Of a DNA stretch of 64,000 bases, positions 1 through 9,949 are shown piece after piece. Every line of letters starts with the position of its first letter. Position 1 is the first letter of the stretch. The translations under genes were made by a program, and so were the position numbers. The DNA comes from Symbiodinium natans (Eukaryota; Sar; Dinophyceae; Suessiales; Symbiodiniaceae). The notes under the pieces were generated by a model, which saw nothing but the letters and a program-made list of their open reading frames with translations, made no database searches and was not told the origin of the DNA. The stretch is from NCBI GenBank assembly GCA_905221605.1, contig CAJNDS010002801.1, positions 62,001-126,000 on the forward strand, given 5' to 3'.

Positions 1-2
1 CG

Positions 3-275
3 TTTGTGGAAAAGTTTCTGGGAGCAGAGGTGGAAGCCGTGCTCTATGGGGACAACTCTGCATGCGTGGCCAATCTGACAAAGGGTTCCGAGTACATCCA
101 ACCGACGCGCACTAGGCACTTTGGCATGAGATGCTCGTATTTGAGGGACCATCTTCGGAATGACGGTATCCCAATGAAGCATATGAGTGGCGAGCAGATT
201 CCAGCAGACGGGCTCACAAAAACGTTGGCCCGATTGAAGCTGGAGAAAGCCCGAGAGCAGCTTAGCGTGCGATGA
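3..275 (+). mobile_element. Ty1/copia retrotransposon pol 3' end (RNase H), truncated by window edge
   Basis: An open frame enters from the left edge and ends at TGA 273-275. It carries the hallmark order of copia RNase H C-termini: DNSACVAN, then RTRHFGMR, then an ISGEQ-like stretch (MSGEQIPADGLTK) and a closing basic helix (LKLEKAREQL). In the family this domain degrades the RNA of the RNA/DNA hybrid during reverse transcription. Only about 90 residues are visible and the rest lies outside the window. It is the only well-supported plus-strand coding segment. I could not define the downstream LTR. Confidence 0.8.
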
Positions 276-934
276 TGTTATCGCTTGAGCTAGTCCCGGA
301 TATGGGTGGAGCAGGCGGTGGAGTCATCACACTGGGACGCAGGTTGCTTACGCTGATGTGTTTGCAGGCGTGTTGAGCTATGATAATTCGTGCGTTCTTG
401 ACCGAAGGAATAGTCCAGTTAAGAACCGTCGCATGTTTTTGACATATCCATTGTTGGGCGCCAGAGACCTCATGGAGCTCCTGCCGAGGAGGAGTGAAGG
501 ATATGTGGGGTGCATGGCCCCTGCGCAAGGATGACATCGGACATCTGCCACGAATGTGGCTCAAGTATGTGGGAAAGAGGTGATGGGAGTTTGGATGATG
601 TGGAATGGGGATTGGGATTGATTTGGGATAAGTGGGGATTATAATGTACTAGATGATCTTCCCGCTTCTATCCGAAGGAATCTTGCACTTTTGAGTCCTG
701 CCCCATCGCATTACAGTCGTGTAACAGGCACTCCGTCTCCTAACCTCATAACCCAACAAGACCGAAGCTAAGGAGTCATGCTGAGACACAACATGCATGT
801 TCCCTTTTCACTCGGAAAGAGAGGGAGAGAGGGAGAGAGAGAAGGAGAGAGCGCGGAAGAGTGAGAAGAGCACAGAGAGCTAAGAGCTGAGAGCACTGGG
901 TCAACAGGAAGTCAAAGGCGAAGTCCTTGCATCA
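276..934. other. No gene seen; possible 3' flank or LTR of the copia element
   Basis: Between the copia stop codon and the first minus-strand coding-like segment there is no convincing frame. The stretch would be expected to hold the 3' untranslated region and long terminal repeat of the element, but with only one end present no repeat pair can be tested. It contains a purine-rich GA microsatellite. Confidence 0.4.
815..852. repeat. (GA)n purine microsatellite
   Basis: Runs of GAGAGAGG/GAGA on the plus strand, imperfect. It lies between the retroelement remnant and the first minus-strand exon candidate. Confidence 0.85.
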
Positions 935-1150
935 TCTTGCATCCCTTCTCAGAATTGTGTTTGCTTTCGCCATGCTGCGCGCGCAACAAAGCGCCGGCTC
1001 GCAGCGCAGGCCCAGGGTCGAAGTCCACCGGGCGTAGCAAAGCACCGAGGCCCAAGGCACTGCCATCAATCCTGAAGGGTGTTGAGGAGTGTCACCGGGG
1101 CACTTCCTGCTTGAAGGATTTGGCTCCAAGCTCCAAGTACTCAAAGCATC
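935..1150 (-). CDS. Unrecognised minus-strand exon segment(s)
   Basis: Two stretches in one minus frame read as ordinary protein (YLELGAKSFKQEVP and IDGSALGLGALLRPVDFDP). They are separated by an in-frame stop just after a GTGACA donor-like site, so they are probably two exons or an exon plus intron. No domain is recognised. It may be the 3' end of the large gene(s) read from 22 kb towards the left. Confidence 0.3.
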
Positions 1151-1394
1151 AAAAGCGCAGGCACAGCCGGCTAGAATTTACGGGCACGAGCAGGCAGCTT
1201 CAGGATATGGCAGGCGAAGCTCAGGAGAAAGCCGCGGGCTTCTGCGGAACTGTCGCCTCTGTGGTCTCGGCAGTCTCCACAAAGCCGGTGAAGCTCAAAA
1301 GGCGCCAGCTCCACCCAATCTTGCCTCAGTTGCATTGAACTTGCCCAGCCCCGTTTCTAAGAATGTTCTGGGAAGGGGCTACAATAGGCGATAA

Positions 1395-1719
1395 TGTCAT
1401 TGACTGAACAATATCAAGATCCAAAGTCTTCCAATGATGATCAAGCCGCCCCTTGGCATCTGTCTCGCGCTTTGGCAAGACCATGACTTTGCGGCCTTTC
1501 TCCAATAGGCACCAGCTGGGAGCTTTCTCGTCACATCGCTTCTTGACCAGGACGTTTTTGAAAACGACTTCAAACCATTCCATGGCAGGGCCTTGGCCAA
1601 GGTCAAGCTTCCAGCATTCTGTGCTGCTTCCAGTCCGAGCCTTGGCCAGCAACGCTTCCAGCCTCTTTGGCCTGGCGCGTGATTCAAGAACATGTGGGGT
1701 GTGATATTCGCGCAGAACG
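1395..1719 (-). CDS. Unrecognised minus-strand exon, about 108 codons
   Basis: A long open minus frame begins after a TATGCAG acceptor-like site. It reads VLREYHTPHVLESRARPK, later MEWFEVVFKNVLVKK and KVMVLPKRETDAKGR. The mix of charged helices and a hydrophobic strand with no low complexity argues for real coding. A shadow frame of similar length exists but its composition is poorer. No family is recognised. Neighbouring exons on the same strand are spaced 0.5-1 kb apart. Confidence 0.5.
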
Positions 1720-2197
1720 CTGCATAGTCACTAGGTGATCATGGCATCTTCAGTCGGGTGTATCATCATCCGAGTCAGCAGCGGCAAGTGTAGTGCAGCA
1801 ACTCAGGTGCCCGATGCAGGGTCGCTCTGTGTAGGTTGCGTATGCTAGATATGATGCACTTGGCCCAGACCGGAACTGCAAGCACCCAAGTCTAGAGCGT
1901 GTTTGAGGATGTGCAAGATTAGCTTTTGCAGCAAGTTTCGTGGCGAACAGCCCTTTCTTAAACCTGGTCTCTTGTCCACATCTAAACCCTAAACATCCAT
2001 TTTACATCCCGGACTCTGGCAAACATCCCTAAATCCCTGCCAGCATTGCAGGGCTTGTGCCCAGCCCAGCTCATGAAGGATCAGGTGGTGCCTCCTGCAC
2101 CAGTGACTGCAGCACCTTCTTCCCTTCCTCTTGGCAGCAGAGGAGCCCTGCAGCGCCATGCAGCAGGACATCCTGGGAACGCTTCTTTCACATCATT

Positions 2198-2440
2198 TCA
2201 CTTATTTCTGCAAGTGACCACTCGTGTGACTGGCACCTTGGGACTCGGAGTTCCAGGCGCGTTCTTCAGAATCTCCTGGCTTCTGACAGGCATTGTATGT
2301 AGCTGCGTATCTCCCTGTGCAACCATTGCAAAGCTGCGCCGCTCCTCTGCGAGCTTCTTCGCCTCGAAAGCACGGACGTATTGACGAGCTTGAAGTAGCG
2401 CGTGGAGCTGCAAGGGCCGCACTTTCCTCAGCATTGGGCT
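2198..2440 (-). CDS. Unrecognised minus-strand exon, basic helical
   Basis: The minus frame contains LQLHALLQARQYVRAFEAKKL and EERRSFAMVAQ, a long amphipathic basic helix, then a Pro-rich tail ending in a stop at 2198. Helix composition and length suggest coding, possibly IQ-like or scaffold-like, but there is no diagnostic motif. The 5' boundary is uncertain. Confidence 0.4.
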   Translation of the reverse strand, partial: SPMLRKVRPLQLHALLQARQYVRAFEAKKLAEERRSFAMVAQGDTQLHTMPVRSQEILKNAPGTPSPKVPVTRVVTCRNK

Positions 2441-3450
2441 CCGGTTTTTTCTCGCACCTTCAGTTCTTGCGAGCAAAGGCCTTTGAGGGCACGAGTGCTG
2501 AGGCACGATCATCGCAGATGCACCCAGGCGGGCAGCTTCCTGGCGTATGCACAATGTAGACGCCTTTATGATGGCTTAGGACATTTGGGTGAACTATGAG
2601 CTCGTAGCTTGACTTCCCCAAGCTCCTTCAGATGGCCCAGCGCCCGCTTGCCTGCCTCCTCCTTAAAACAGACAACTTTCTTGGATCTAAAACTTCTGCT
2701 GCATGGTGGACCTGCTACAATGCTGCAATATGCTAGAATCTAGTGCTCGGTCCGGCACCTGGCTGAAATCAGGAGTCAGCAGGTCCGCTGCCTGCTCTTA
2801 TGATGTGGGTGTTTACGTGGGGTGTGGGGTGGTGCTATTTGATCAGTCCGCATCATTCCTGCCTGCGAGAGCTTTGGGACAATCTTCTGCAGGTTACGCA
2901 GCTGCACTTGTATTTTCGATAGTTCACGAGGCCTCAGCAATCGAAGCATGACGAGAAGCAAATTGCAGCCGAAGCTCTGCAACAGTTCCGCAACAGTGCG
3001 TTTTCAAGAGTTCTTTTATGCATGCCGCATGTTTGTCTGCATGGAAAGGAGCCTGGGAACCTGGCTTCACCGCGCCCTCCCCACGCCTGAGCACTGCCTC
3101 AGCCTCTTGAAACTCACCTTGAAGCACCTGGCACCTCGCATTTCATCAGCTCCACATCCAGACAATGCAGACTTGCTGAAATCTAGCTGGCTGGACAACT
3201 CTCTGTGCAGTCTGTGACAGAAAGCCCTCTAGGGGCCTAGTTGGTCTCTGTGCTCAGTTGGAAAACTTCGGCCTCGATGCCAGGAGGTACGCTTCAGCAG
3301 TGTTCGCCTGAAGAGCGATCGCCGCTTCGCAATCCTGAAAGTCGCAGAGAAGCAAAAAGACGCGTACAATGGTTCCCTTTGCTGTGTCCTAAAAACGACT
3401 CTTTCATCAGATCCGTTGCCTCCAAAGCGAGGCTTAACGCATGAGGGCCC

Positions 3451-3690
3451 TCAGCAACTAGTTCCAGCAGCTGACCCACCTAGGCTGGGGGTACGATGTG
3501 GTACTGTAACCCTGAGAAGACAGGACACTGTTTTCTCCATTCGATGCGAGGAGCATTCAGGACAAAATACAATCTGCTGCCCGGACGCATGCGGCGATGC
3601 GATCATAGCGTACCCGAGGCTGTCCAACAGCTTGAGCCAGCCTTCGACTGGTGCTCCATCCACGCGGATGGTCCTTTCAATGCATTTTAC
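3451..3690 (-). CDS. Unrecognised minus-strand exon with a single CPEC motif
   Basis: Read from an AAAG acceptor-like site near 3690, the frame gives TIRVDGAPVEGWLKLLDSLG, then FCPECSSHR. The single CxxC pair could be half a zinc site, but the partner cysteines are not visible. It is probably an internal exon of a large minus-strand gene. Confidence 0.4.
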   Translation of the reverse strand, partial: VKCIERTIRVDGAPVEGWLKLLDSLGYAMIASPHASGQQIVFCPECSSHRMEKTVSCLLRVTVPHRTPSLGGSAAGTSC

Positions 3691-3880
3691 AAGTCACTGC
3701 TCCTCTCCTGCAGCACGGCATTCCCGGCCTTCCCAAGGCGTTAGGGCTCAAAATATGTCCAAGTCTCTGATTGTAGCGGAGTGAGCGAATGATGCGACCG
3801 GTCGGGTCGCCAGTTTCATCACTAACGGATTTATCGCGTCCTTGGGTCAAGTGCAAAGCCACCCAAGCCTCATCACGCAA
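3677..3880 (-). CDS. Unrecognised minus-strand exon
   Basis: The frame gives DEAWVALHLTQGRDK, then SDETGDPTGRIIRSLRYNQ, which is typical globular composition. The downstream part overlaps the next exon's acceptor region in another frame, so the true 3' end is probably near 3740. Confidence 0.35.
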   Translation of the reverse strand: MRDEAWVALHLTQGRDKSVSDETGDPTGRIIRSLRYNQRLGHILSPNALGRPGMPCCRRGAVTCKMH

Positions 3881-4177
3881 CGTGTGCTGTAGCCGCTGCA
3901 GGCCTACAAAGAAACGAAAGCAACCGTGTTCTCATACAAGTGAGCGCAAGAGTCTGACAGCCATGAGCTTGTAGACGCAACGCCTAGGCGAGCGCAGCAA
4001 TATGTACAGTAGCATCCGCTGCGCTTACAGCGCCACTCGTTCCAAGCCATTTTTCTTTGAGGTGCCACAAGGGCGTCCATGTCTTCTGGCCAGCATATGG
4101 CTCACCTGAAGAACTTCGGATGAGACCAGTGTGTGCGTGAGTGTGTGCGTGGTATGCACTGTGACATACTGTGACCC

Positions 4178-4435
4178 TCATCCAGTTTTATGTGACGGGA
4201 TGCCCAGTGCCACCCGCACCGCGGCACGGGCACAGAGAAGCGCCGCCTTGCGGCGGGGCGCCGAGTCACGCAAGGCTGCGCTGAGGAGACGCTCCGCCTC
4301 GGAATGTGCAACGAGGACGGTCATGTCCCAATAGGTCTCAATATGTACCAATACTCCTGAAATACAGATCTGCGACAGCATGGGACAGCTAACAAAATTT
4401 TCTGTGCAACTTTTGGTGGTACCGGAAGACAACAT
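4178..4435 (-). CDS. Possible exon over a GC-rich block
   Basis: The minus frame reads VLVHIETYWDMTVLVAHSEAE followed by an Ala/Arg-rich GC-rich stretch. The second half may be driven by base composition rather than selection, and a TG-rich simple stretch borders it at 4126-4165. Weak support. Confidence 0.25.
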   Translation of the reverse strand: MLSSGTTKSCTENFVSCPMLSQICISGVLVHIETYWDMTVLVAHSEAERLLSAALRDSAPRRKAALLCARAAVRVALGIPSHKTG

Positions 4436-4470
4436 GCGTCATGTGTTCTTCAGGAATGCTATGTCTTGAT

Positions 4471-4584
4471 TCATGATGCTTCCACATGCTTCCCATCGGC
4501 CTCCTCCAAGCGGTTGTTGTGGTAGGCCTCCAGCCCGGCCTCCTCGAGCTCGTATGGCCCCAGCCGGCAGATTCTGTCATACTC
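4471..4584 (-). CDS. Unrecognised exon with strong acceptor
   Basis: A CTCTCTTTGCAG acceptor is followed by 37 codons (EYDRICRLGPYELEEAGLEA and on) to a TGA at 4471. Composition is acidic and helical. Upstream, another frame (CFVTWEAFHEAQRS) may be a preceding exon. No family is recognised. Confidence 0.45.
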   Translation of the reverse strand, partial: EYDRICRLGPYELEEAGLEAYHNNRLEEADGKHVEAS

Positions 4585-5284
4585 CTGCAAAGAGAGCGCT
4601 GAGCTTCGTGGAAGGCTTCCCACGTCACAAAGCAGGAAGTGTCCTCGTCATTGGCCTCCTGACAGGCCTTCGCCAGTGATGCTGGACCTGGCTGTGGTGA
4701 CATTCTGCCATGGCGCAGAGCAGGAGATGCTGTGCCTGCTGAACATGTCTGAAGCTTGGCGTTGGGCTTCCAGATCGCTCAGTCTCTTTCTACTTGCGGG
4801 GTCTAGTGTGCATGTAGTGACTTAGAATAACACTCAGACCGGCTTGGCACGGAGGAGCTGCGAAATCGATGCTATCCATAGATCACTGCCGAGGACAGAG
4901 AGAGCCATAACCCGCTTACATATACGATCATGTGCGTGCACGTGGTCATGTAAATAAAGCACCTGTTGAGCATGGTGCTGTGACCATGCGCTGTGGAAAG
5001 GCTGCGGATGCGTGTGGCGGCTTGTGGCACCCTAGCTGGGTTTGCTGGCATGCCACGCTCCAGCATGCTTGATCTCACCCAAAATCAAACAAACCCACAG
5101 CCACTGAGGCTCCTGAAGGGAGCCGTAGGGCCTTCATTAGGGGACTGAGCAAACTTGTGCCACCAGACTCATTGAGCCAAATGACACCCCAAACCTTTAA
5201 AACAAACACTGATAAACCTGCAAGGCATCTGCTGACTGCTGTTCCCGGCAATGCCCTGAGAGGCGTCGCACTTGCTGAGGTCCC

Positions 5285-5482
5285 TCATCCAGCCGTCTTC
5301 TTCGGGGCCACCTTTCCCAGAAACCAGGTGGACTTGCCCAGACTCGCCATCGCAAAGGGAGCGCGCCAGATGCCGGAGTGAAACGACTTCCGCGTCACAA
5401 TGTGGAGTGGCGACGCCAGCTTTGGTGGCTCGTCCTCCCAGACTTGCTGATGCTCACTTTGCTTGTATACTACAATTTTCAT
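5285..5482 (-). CDS. Unrecognised minus-strand exon, about 60 codons
   Basis: The frame MKIVVYKQSEHQQVWEDEPP continues through LHIVTRKSFHSGIW to STWFLGK, then a GGTGGC donor-like site. Balanced composition and the absence of repeats suggest a genuine coding exon. A second frame just downstream (EDGWMRDLSKCDASQG) may be the next exon. Confidence 0.45.
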   Translation of the reverse strand: MKIVVYKQSEHQQVWEDEPPKLASPLHIVTRKSFHSGIWRAPFAMASLGKSTWFLGKVAPKKTAG

Positions 5483-5645
5483 CTTGCTTCACATGATTTC
5501 TGTCCCGTCCTGCAGATCTGAGACAAGCAAGGCGAACATGGCCATACGGCCAGTTTCTGCGTCGAAGCTCTCCAGCGGAGCCCAGTAAGCCTCAGCGGCG
5601 GAGCAATTGCCAACCTGTAGCCCGACCCTTCATCATTTCACCGTG

Positions 5646-6010
5646 TCATGGTGCGCCCAACTTCAACTCGAACACCAGAGTGGCTCTCGCGAACCTCAAC
5701 CGCTGCACACCAGAATCATGGGGAATTCCCTCTGGGTCTGCGACTATGCCCTCCATCAACACTGCCATCGTTGTGTTGTGCACCACACTCTCTGTCCGGC
5801 ACATGGGCGCAATGGGGCTCGACACCTCAGCGCGGGAGGCAGAAGCTCCACACTTCTCATGCCATGAATTGCTGGTGATAAGCTCTCATAGCTTGGACCC
5901 TCGTTGAAGTGGAAAGACTTTAAAGAGTCATCACATTTGGCTGCGACCATGGTTGCTGTGAAGCCTTCGGCATGCAATAGGGCAGACCGCCATTGACCTG
6001 TTCCAGCAAA
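5646..6010 (-). CDS. Unrecognised minus-strand coding block, two frames
   Basis: Upstream part: GFTATMVAAKCDDSLKSFHF and PSYESLSPAIHGMR. Downstream part in a second frame: SSPIAPMCRTESVVHNTTMA, EGIVADPEGIPHDSG and FARATLVFELKLGAP with a stop at 5646. The two frames meet near 5870, so a short intron or a frameshift lies there. Both pieces look strongly protein-like, but no domain is recognised. Confidence 0.5.
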
Positions 6011-6384
6011 GTGTGAGGGCACTTCGAGCTAACCGTCTGAAGTATCTTTGTCGGTGCATTGTGGCACCAATCTGAGACCACATGTGGAACAGCACAACAC
6101 AGCACAGCATAGCACAACAGTCTCGCTGCCGCTGAATCGCGCATCATCTGTGCCAGTGCGTAATTCGGCCCCTGGCTGCAAACTTCAAGCACAAACGACA
6201 CAGAAACTGCTAGAACCCCAAGAAACAACCCAAGGGACTTTAAAGGACCATGGCACCTGTATCACTTCGAAGGCGCTTAGCAAGAAGCGTGAGCCGCCCA
6301 GGTCTTTGCACACCTGTCCTCAGCTCAGCCGAGCCGGGGGCCTTTATTTTATTTGTCTATGTGCCTAGAAATGGAATTTTGAAT

Positions 6385-6412
6385 CTCTCTCTCTCTCTCT
6401 CGCTCTCTCTCT
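6385..6412. repeat. (CT)n microsatellite
   Basis: CTCTCTCTCT runs on the plus strand, about 28 bases with one interruption. An alternating AT run follows at about 6535-6553. Confidence 0.85.
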
Positions 6413-6639
6413 GCCGTTGCATCCAGAGGGTCTAGCAGCGCCAGGCAACACATGAGGCTTAGCCCTTGAGGCCCCTCAACCAAACAGTGAGCCGCCCATG
6501 AATACATACCATGTTTTATGTATGTGTGTATGATACATATATATATATATGTATACTGTACGTTCATACATATATAGGTTGAGGGTTTCTATTGGGTGGT
6601 GTTTGTCACTTAGGGTCTGATGGGTTTGCCGTCGCTGCG

Positions 6640-6884
6640 CTAGCACCTCCATTTATTGATTTCCCAAGTCCTCCAATCCAAGCTGCTCTTGCCAAACATC
6701 TTGGCCCATTGGCCAGATGACTGGAAGATCTGTTCTTGGGCTTGAACCGCCTGTTCAGCATCAGGGGTGCGTTGGACGAAGTGGGACTTCACTTCTATCA
6801 GCTGATGCGAAGAGGCATTCCACGTGCCACGAAGACAATTTGAGTCACCTCTGCGGGAATCGCCGTTGACGTCCCGCAGCTTGC
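6640..6884 (-). CDS. Unrecognised minus-strand exon, about 80 codons
   Basis: An AATCCCAG acceptor precedes 6884. The frame runs KLRDVNGDSRRGDSNCLRG, SSHQLIEVKSHFVQ, RTPDAEQAVQAQEQIFQSSG and KMFGKSSLDWRTWEIN to a stop at 6640. Its long, helix-rich, non-repetitive sequence makes it one of the better exon candidates in this part. Confidence 0.5.
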
Positions 6885-7238
6885 CTGGGATTGCTGTGGA
6901 ATTAGCGCGAGAATGCACATCCCTTAAAGTCTTACAGAATACACATCCAAACGTCCTAAGCCGTAAATGTGGACGCTGCACGGGTTGAGCTCTCAAATCT
7001 CTCGATGCCCGACGGATGCTGATTGTTCGGCACTTTTGCAACTACAATCCTTGCAGTCGTTGCAAAGATAGAACATCAAGAGACTAATTACCCTGTACGA
7101 TCTGTTCACAAGATAGCCTTCGCTCTTTGTGTGTGCTCAGTGCTTAAGCCGTGGGACAAGGTAGGCAAAGCTCACTTTGTCGGTTCCCAGAGACTTCAAA
7201 GCCTCCACCGCGTAGTCCGACGCAACGGTAAGGCGTAC

Positions 7239-7370
7239 CTTGGTCTGCGGCCCGTGATGATGGGGCTGTTGGAACAGTGATCTGAGCTTTCTGTTGCCTG
7301 ACTCATCGAGCCCGTGCCGACCAGGCGCATTGGCCTCACCATCTGCATAAAGGTACGTGCCCAGCGTCAC
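7239..7370 (-). CDS. Unrecognised exon, 44 codons, clean GT/AG ends
   Basis: The acceptor GTGCAG and donor GTACGC bracket exactly 44 codons in phase 0: VTLGTYLYADGEANAPG, then LDESGNRKLRSLFQQ and HGPQTK. Both ends agree with the reading frame, which supports a real exon. Function unknown. Confidence 0.55.
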
Positions 7371-7654
7371 CTGCACCACGAGCGAGTTCATCAAAAAAAA
7401 ATGTCATGGGCAATTCTGATGCCCAGATAGTGATTCAGTGTACCCCTGATGACACAGCCGGAAGGTGCAAGATCTGGACGTAACCGTGCATGCATGCATC
7501 TGCCGCGCTGCCCACCTTGCCAGGTGCGTCCTTTGCGACCCGGCGCAACCTCTGTCGCTTCAACTGCCCACGGCAAACGTCCAGAAGAATGGGTGAAAGT
7601 GATAGTGGGATGTAGTGGGCCTATGAAGCTCCATGAGGTTTGCCATGGCTTAGC

Positions 7655-7733
7655 CCGAAGCCAGTCCACAACCGCCGGAGCTTCAGCAAGCAGGTCGGCT
7701 CCAGCAACAGCTGCAAGATCCTCCGCCAGGATG
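7655..7733 (-). CDS. Unrecognised helical exon with GC donor
   Basis: A CTTCTAG acceptor leads to ILAEDLAAVAGADLLAEAPA and VVDWLR, followed by a GCTAAG donor. The Leu/Ala-rich helices resemble armadillo/HEAT-type alpha solenoids. Seventy-nine bases. Confidence 0.5.
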
Positions 7734-7879
7734 CTAGAAGCAGAAGGTTTGCAAGCGGAGACCTGAAGACGACAGAAGACGACGCCTCATCGTTGGCAGT
7801 CTGGTCGCCAAGTACAGGCACAAGCAGTTTGCCACCAGACTTCCTGGCAAGAGAATCGCCATGACTCGCGACTGGTTAC

Positions 7880-8161
7880 TTACTTTCGGATACTTTCAGT
7901 ACCAGTACCTATTTTCAGTACTATTCTGAGCATCTTCCTGGCGAAGGCGATCAAGTCCGCCCAGCGCTTTGGCCGGCGAGTTGCGACAGCGGCGACGGTG
8001 GCCCCGGCCTTTTGACGAGCGACCAGTAATGATGAAGCAGACAGTGCCCGGTTTATAGGGCCTGCAGCAGCGGCCGCACAGGGCCCAGTTCCGAGCCTGC
8101 CCCCAGCCTCAAAAACAATAAATGCAAGGACATCACTAACATCAGCACACATGGGCACCAT
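7880..8161 (-). CDS. Unrecognised minus-strand exon, Ala-rich helical
   Basis: The frame reads VLAFIVFEAGGRLGTG, then INRALSASSLLVARQKAG, then KRWADLIAFARKMLRIVLK. Composition and hydrophobic periodicity fit alpha-solenoid protein. Boundaries are not defined. Confidence 0.4.
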   Translation of the reverse strand: MVPMCADVSDVLAFIVFEAGGRLGTGPCAAAAAGPINRALSASSLLVARQKAGATVAAVATRRPKRWADLIAFARKMLRIVLKIGTGTESIRK

Positions 8162-8330
8162 GATGCACCATGTTGAAGTCTCTCAGCATGTTCCTCAGCC
8201 AAGTCTCACTACAAATGTCCGGCCGGCGAGGCTTCCCAGCTGTCTTGCTCCGGCCTTTATGGCTGCGGCACAGTCCGGTTCCATCGTCCCATACCCAGCC
8301 CACTTGTCCTTGCAGACATGGACATCTTGG
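8142..8330 (-). CDS. Unrecognised minus-strand exon
   Basis: The frame reads VGWVWDDGTGLCRSHKGRSK, then PDICSETWLRNMLRDFNM, and stops at 8142. It overlaps the 5' end of the neighbouring open frame by about 20 bases in a different phase, so one boundary is wrong. Confidence 0.4.
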   Translation of the reverse strand, partial: PRCPCLQGQVGWVWDDGTGLCRSHKGRSKTAGKPRRPDICSETWLRNMLRDFNMVHHGAHVC

Positions 8331-8922
8331 CACAAGTGTGACACGAGGCATGCCGAAGACCTAAGAGTTCTCAGGTTGAAGGCAGTATCCAGTGAACATT
8401 TAGTTTTGTAGCTGTTCAGCTTATTGCGTCGGCGAAGAGTGCTATTGATGCCGTCATGGGGCGCACTGCGAGTCAAGCTCCGCTCCACTAAGAAACCTTC
8501 CATCATACGGCAGAGCATAGTCGGTCTGGGGAGTACCACTTCCCTGTACCTGCGGCTTCTAAAAGAAGGTTCTGGCTTGCCATGCTTGATTCATGTAGGG
8601 TGCAACATGGTGCAACGTAAGCATGTCTAAGACAAGGGGCCGTGATGGTCTGATATTTCCTGAAGTAGTCAGTCAGCATTGAAATCAAACAACCGTGCGG
8701 AAAACCAGGCGTGATGCTCAATGATCGGAAATTTTGCAGCCGCGGATCACGCTGGGTGCAGCCATGGCTTGGCTAAGCGGGACAATCTTCCCATCAGCGC
8801 ATTCGAATTCCATAGCCCGCGCCTGATTTCTGCAAGACTTGATTGTCAACTGTGTCGCGAGGCGGCAACTTCTTGTATGCCAGCCAGTCTCTCAGTCGCA
8901 GCAATGAAATGCCAAACATGAC

Positions 8923-9007
8923 CAACAGGTTCTTGCAGCAACATGCAGAGTTTTCGGCGCTCCTTCTCGAGGCCTTTCTTCAGAACGTCTTGCAGTACAG
9001 TCGCATC
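8923..9007 (-). CDS. Unrecognised helical exon
   Basis: CATCAG acceptor, then DATVLQDVLKKGLEKERRK and LCMLLQEP, then a GTCATG donor. Eighty-five bases. It has a charged amphipathic helix typical of coiled-coil or solenoid proteins. Confidence 0.5.
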
Positions 9008-9394
9008 CTGATGAAAGGTGCACAGGGCTGTTCTGCAACAGTGCCGTCCCTTCTCTACACTCTACAATCGCCCTAACATGCCCTAACTAATGACAGCAAT
9101 TGCTCGTGAAGTTTCGCGCGCCCCATTGAGTAAGCTTTTGCCTGCGTTCTCAGGGTGCACTCAATCAGGTTGTCCAAATGAGCATAGTACCTCAGCTCCA
9201 AGCGCGAAGGACGAGTGCAGAACAAAGCCCCAGGGTTGTTTGCCACGTTTCCACGGGCGGGCCAACTTGCGCCAGTGCACGCTCCCTATAGACAAGGTAA
9301 TCTTGTCAGACTCCATGTTGGGCATGCGTCCGGCGACATATCCAGCGTGTTCAGATGCTGCCCGAGTTGCTGATGCCGCCAGTCTTTCTCAGAC

Positions 9395-9470
9395 CTGATT
9401 CTCTGCTCAAGATCCTTGCAAAGCACTGGCAGGAGGCGCGGCAAACGCCGCAGCGCAAAGTGCTCCGAAG
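9395..9470 (-). CDS. Unrecognised helical exon
   Basis: SEHFALRRLPRLLPVLCKDL then EQRIR, closed by a GTCTGAG donor. The Leu periodicity is again solenoid-like. The 5' end is uncertain. Confidence 0.45.
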
Positions 9471-9473
9471 AAC

Positions 9474-9716
9474 TCAACCGAGAGAGCAGTCCTTGCCCTC
9501 AGGACTTTTCAGGGTTGCCGCCATGACTTCGTACACACTCTTGTTGAATGACGTGGTGGACCTGCCAGCCGGCCGGCCAGCTGCACTCTGGAATCCCCCA
9601 AAAATATCCAGCACAACCTTGACGCCACTGCACGCAGCCCCAAAGGCAAAACAAAAAGCTTTTGGGACTTTGGACTTTGGCACCCCAGCCGAGAAGATGC
9701 CATTCTTTGATGTCAA
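9474..9716 (-). CDS. Unrecognised minus-strand exon with three open frames
   Basis: The best frame reads GVPKSKVPKAFCFAFGAAC, GVKVVLDIFGGFQSA and STTSFNKSVYEVMAATLK, ending at TGA 9474. Two other minus frames are open over the same bases, so the frame choice rests on composition only. Confidence 0.4.
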   Translation of the reverse strand: MTSKNGIFSAGVPKSKVPKAFCFAFGAACSGVKVVLDIFGGFQSAAGRPAGRSTTSFNKSVYEVMAATLKSPEGKDCSLG

Positions 9717-9949
9717 AGAACTCCAGTTTGAGATGCATCTAGGCGTTTCAAAAGCCTTTCTTCATCTTTTGTAGGGGGGGGGAGCCTCCGGGCATGTTTG
9801 CCTGCTAGTGAGGGTTGTGGCAGGGGTGATTGAGGTTCACGGCATGACCTTGCGACAACATCGCTCTGGGCTTTTGGGCTTGAGCAACCGTAGGGTTCTT
9901 GGTTATCGGCCATTCCATGCCACTATTTGAAATTGTCGGGGCAAAACTC

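Noticed and set aside
4191-4300. GC-rich block at 4.2 kb as a mobile element with terminal repeats
   Set aside because: A small internal inverted match (GCGCCGC/GCGGCGGGGCGC) exists but no terminal repeats or target duplication were found.
5160-5185. Possible relict spliced leader (minus strand TCATTTGGCTCAATG)
   Set aside because: Resembles CATTTTGGCTCAAG of the dinoflagellate leader but lacks one T and differs at the end; no gene start follows, so chance is likelier.
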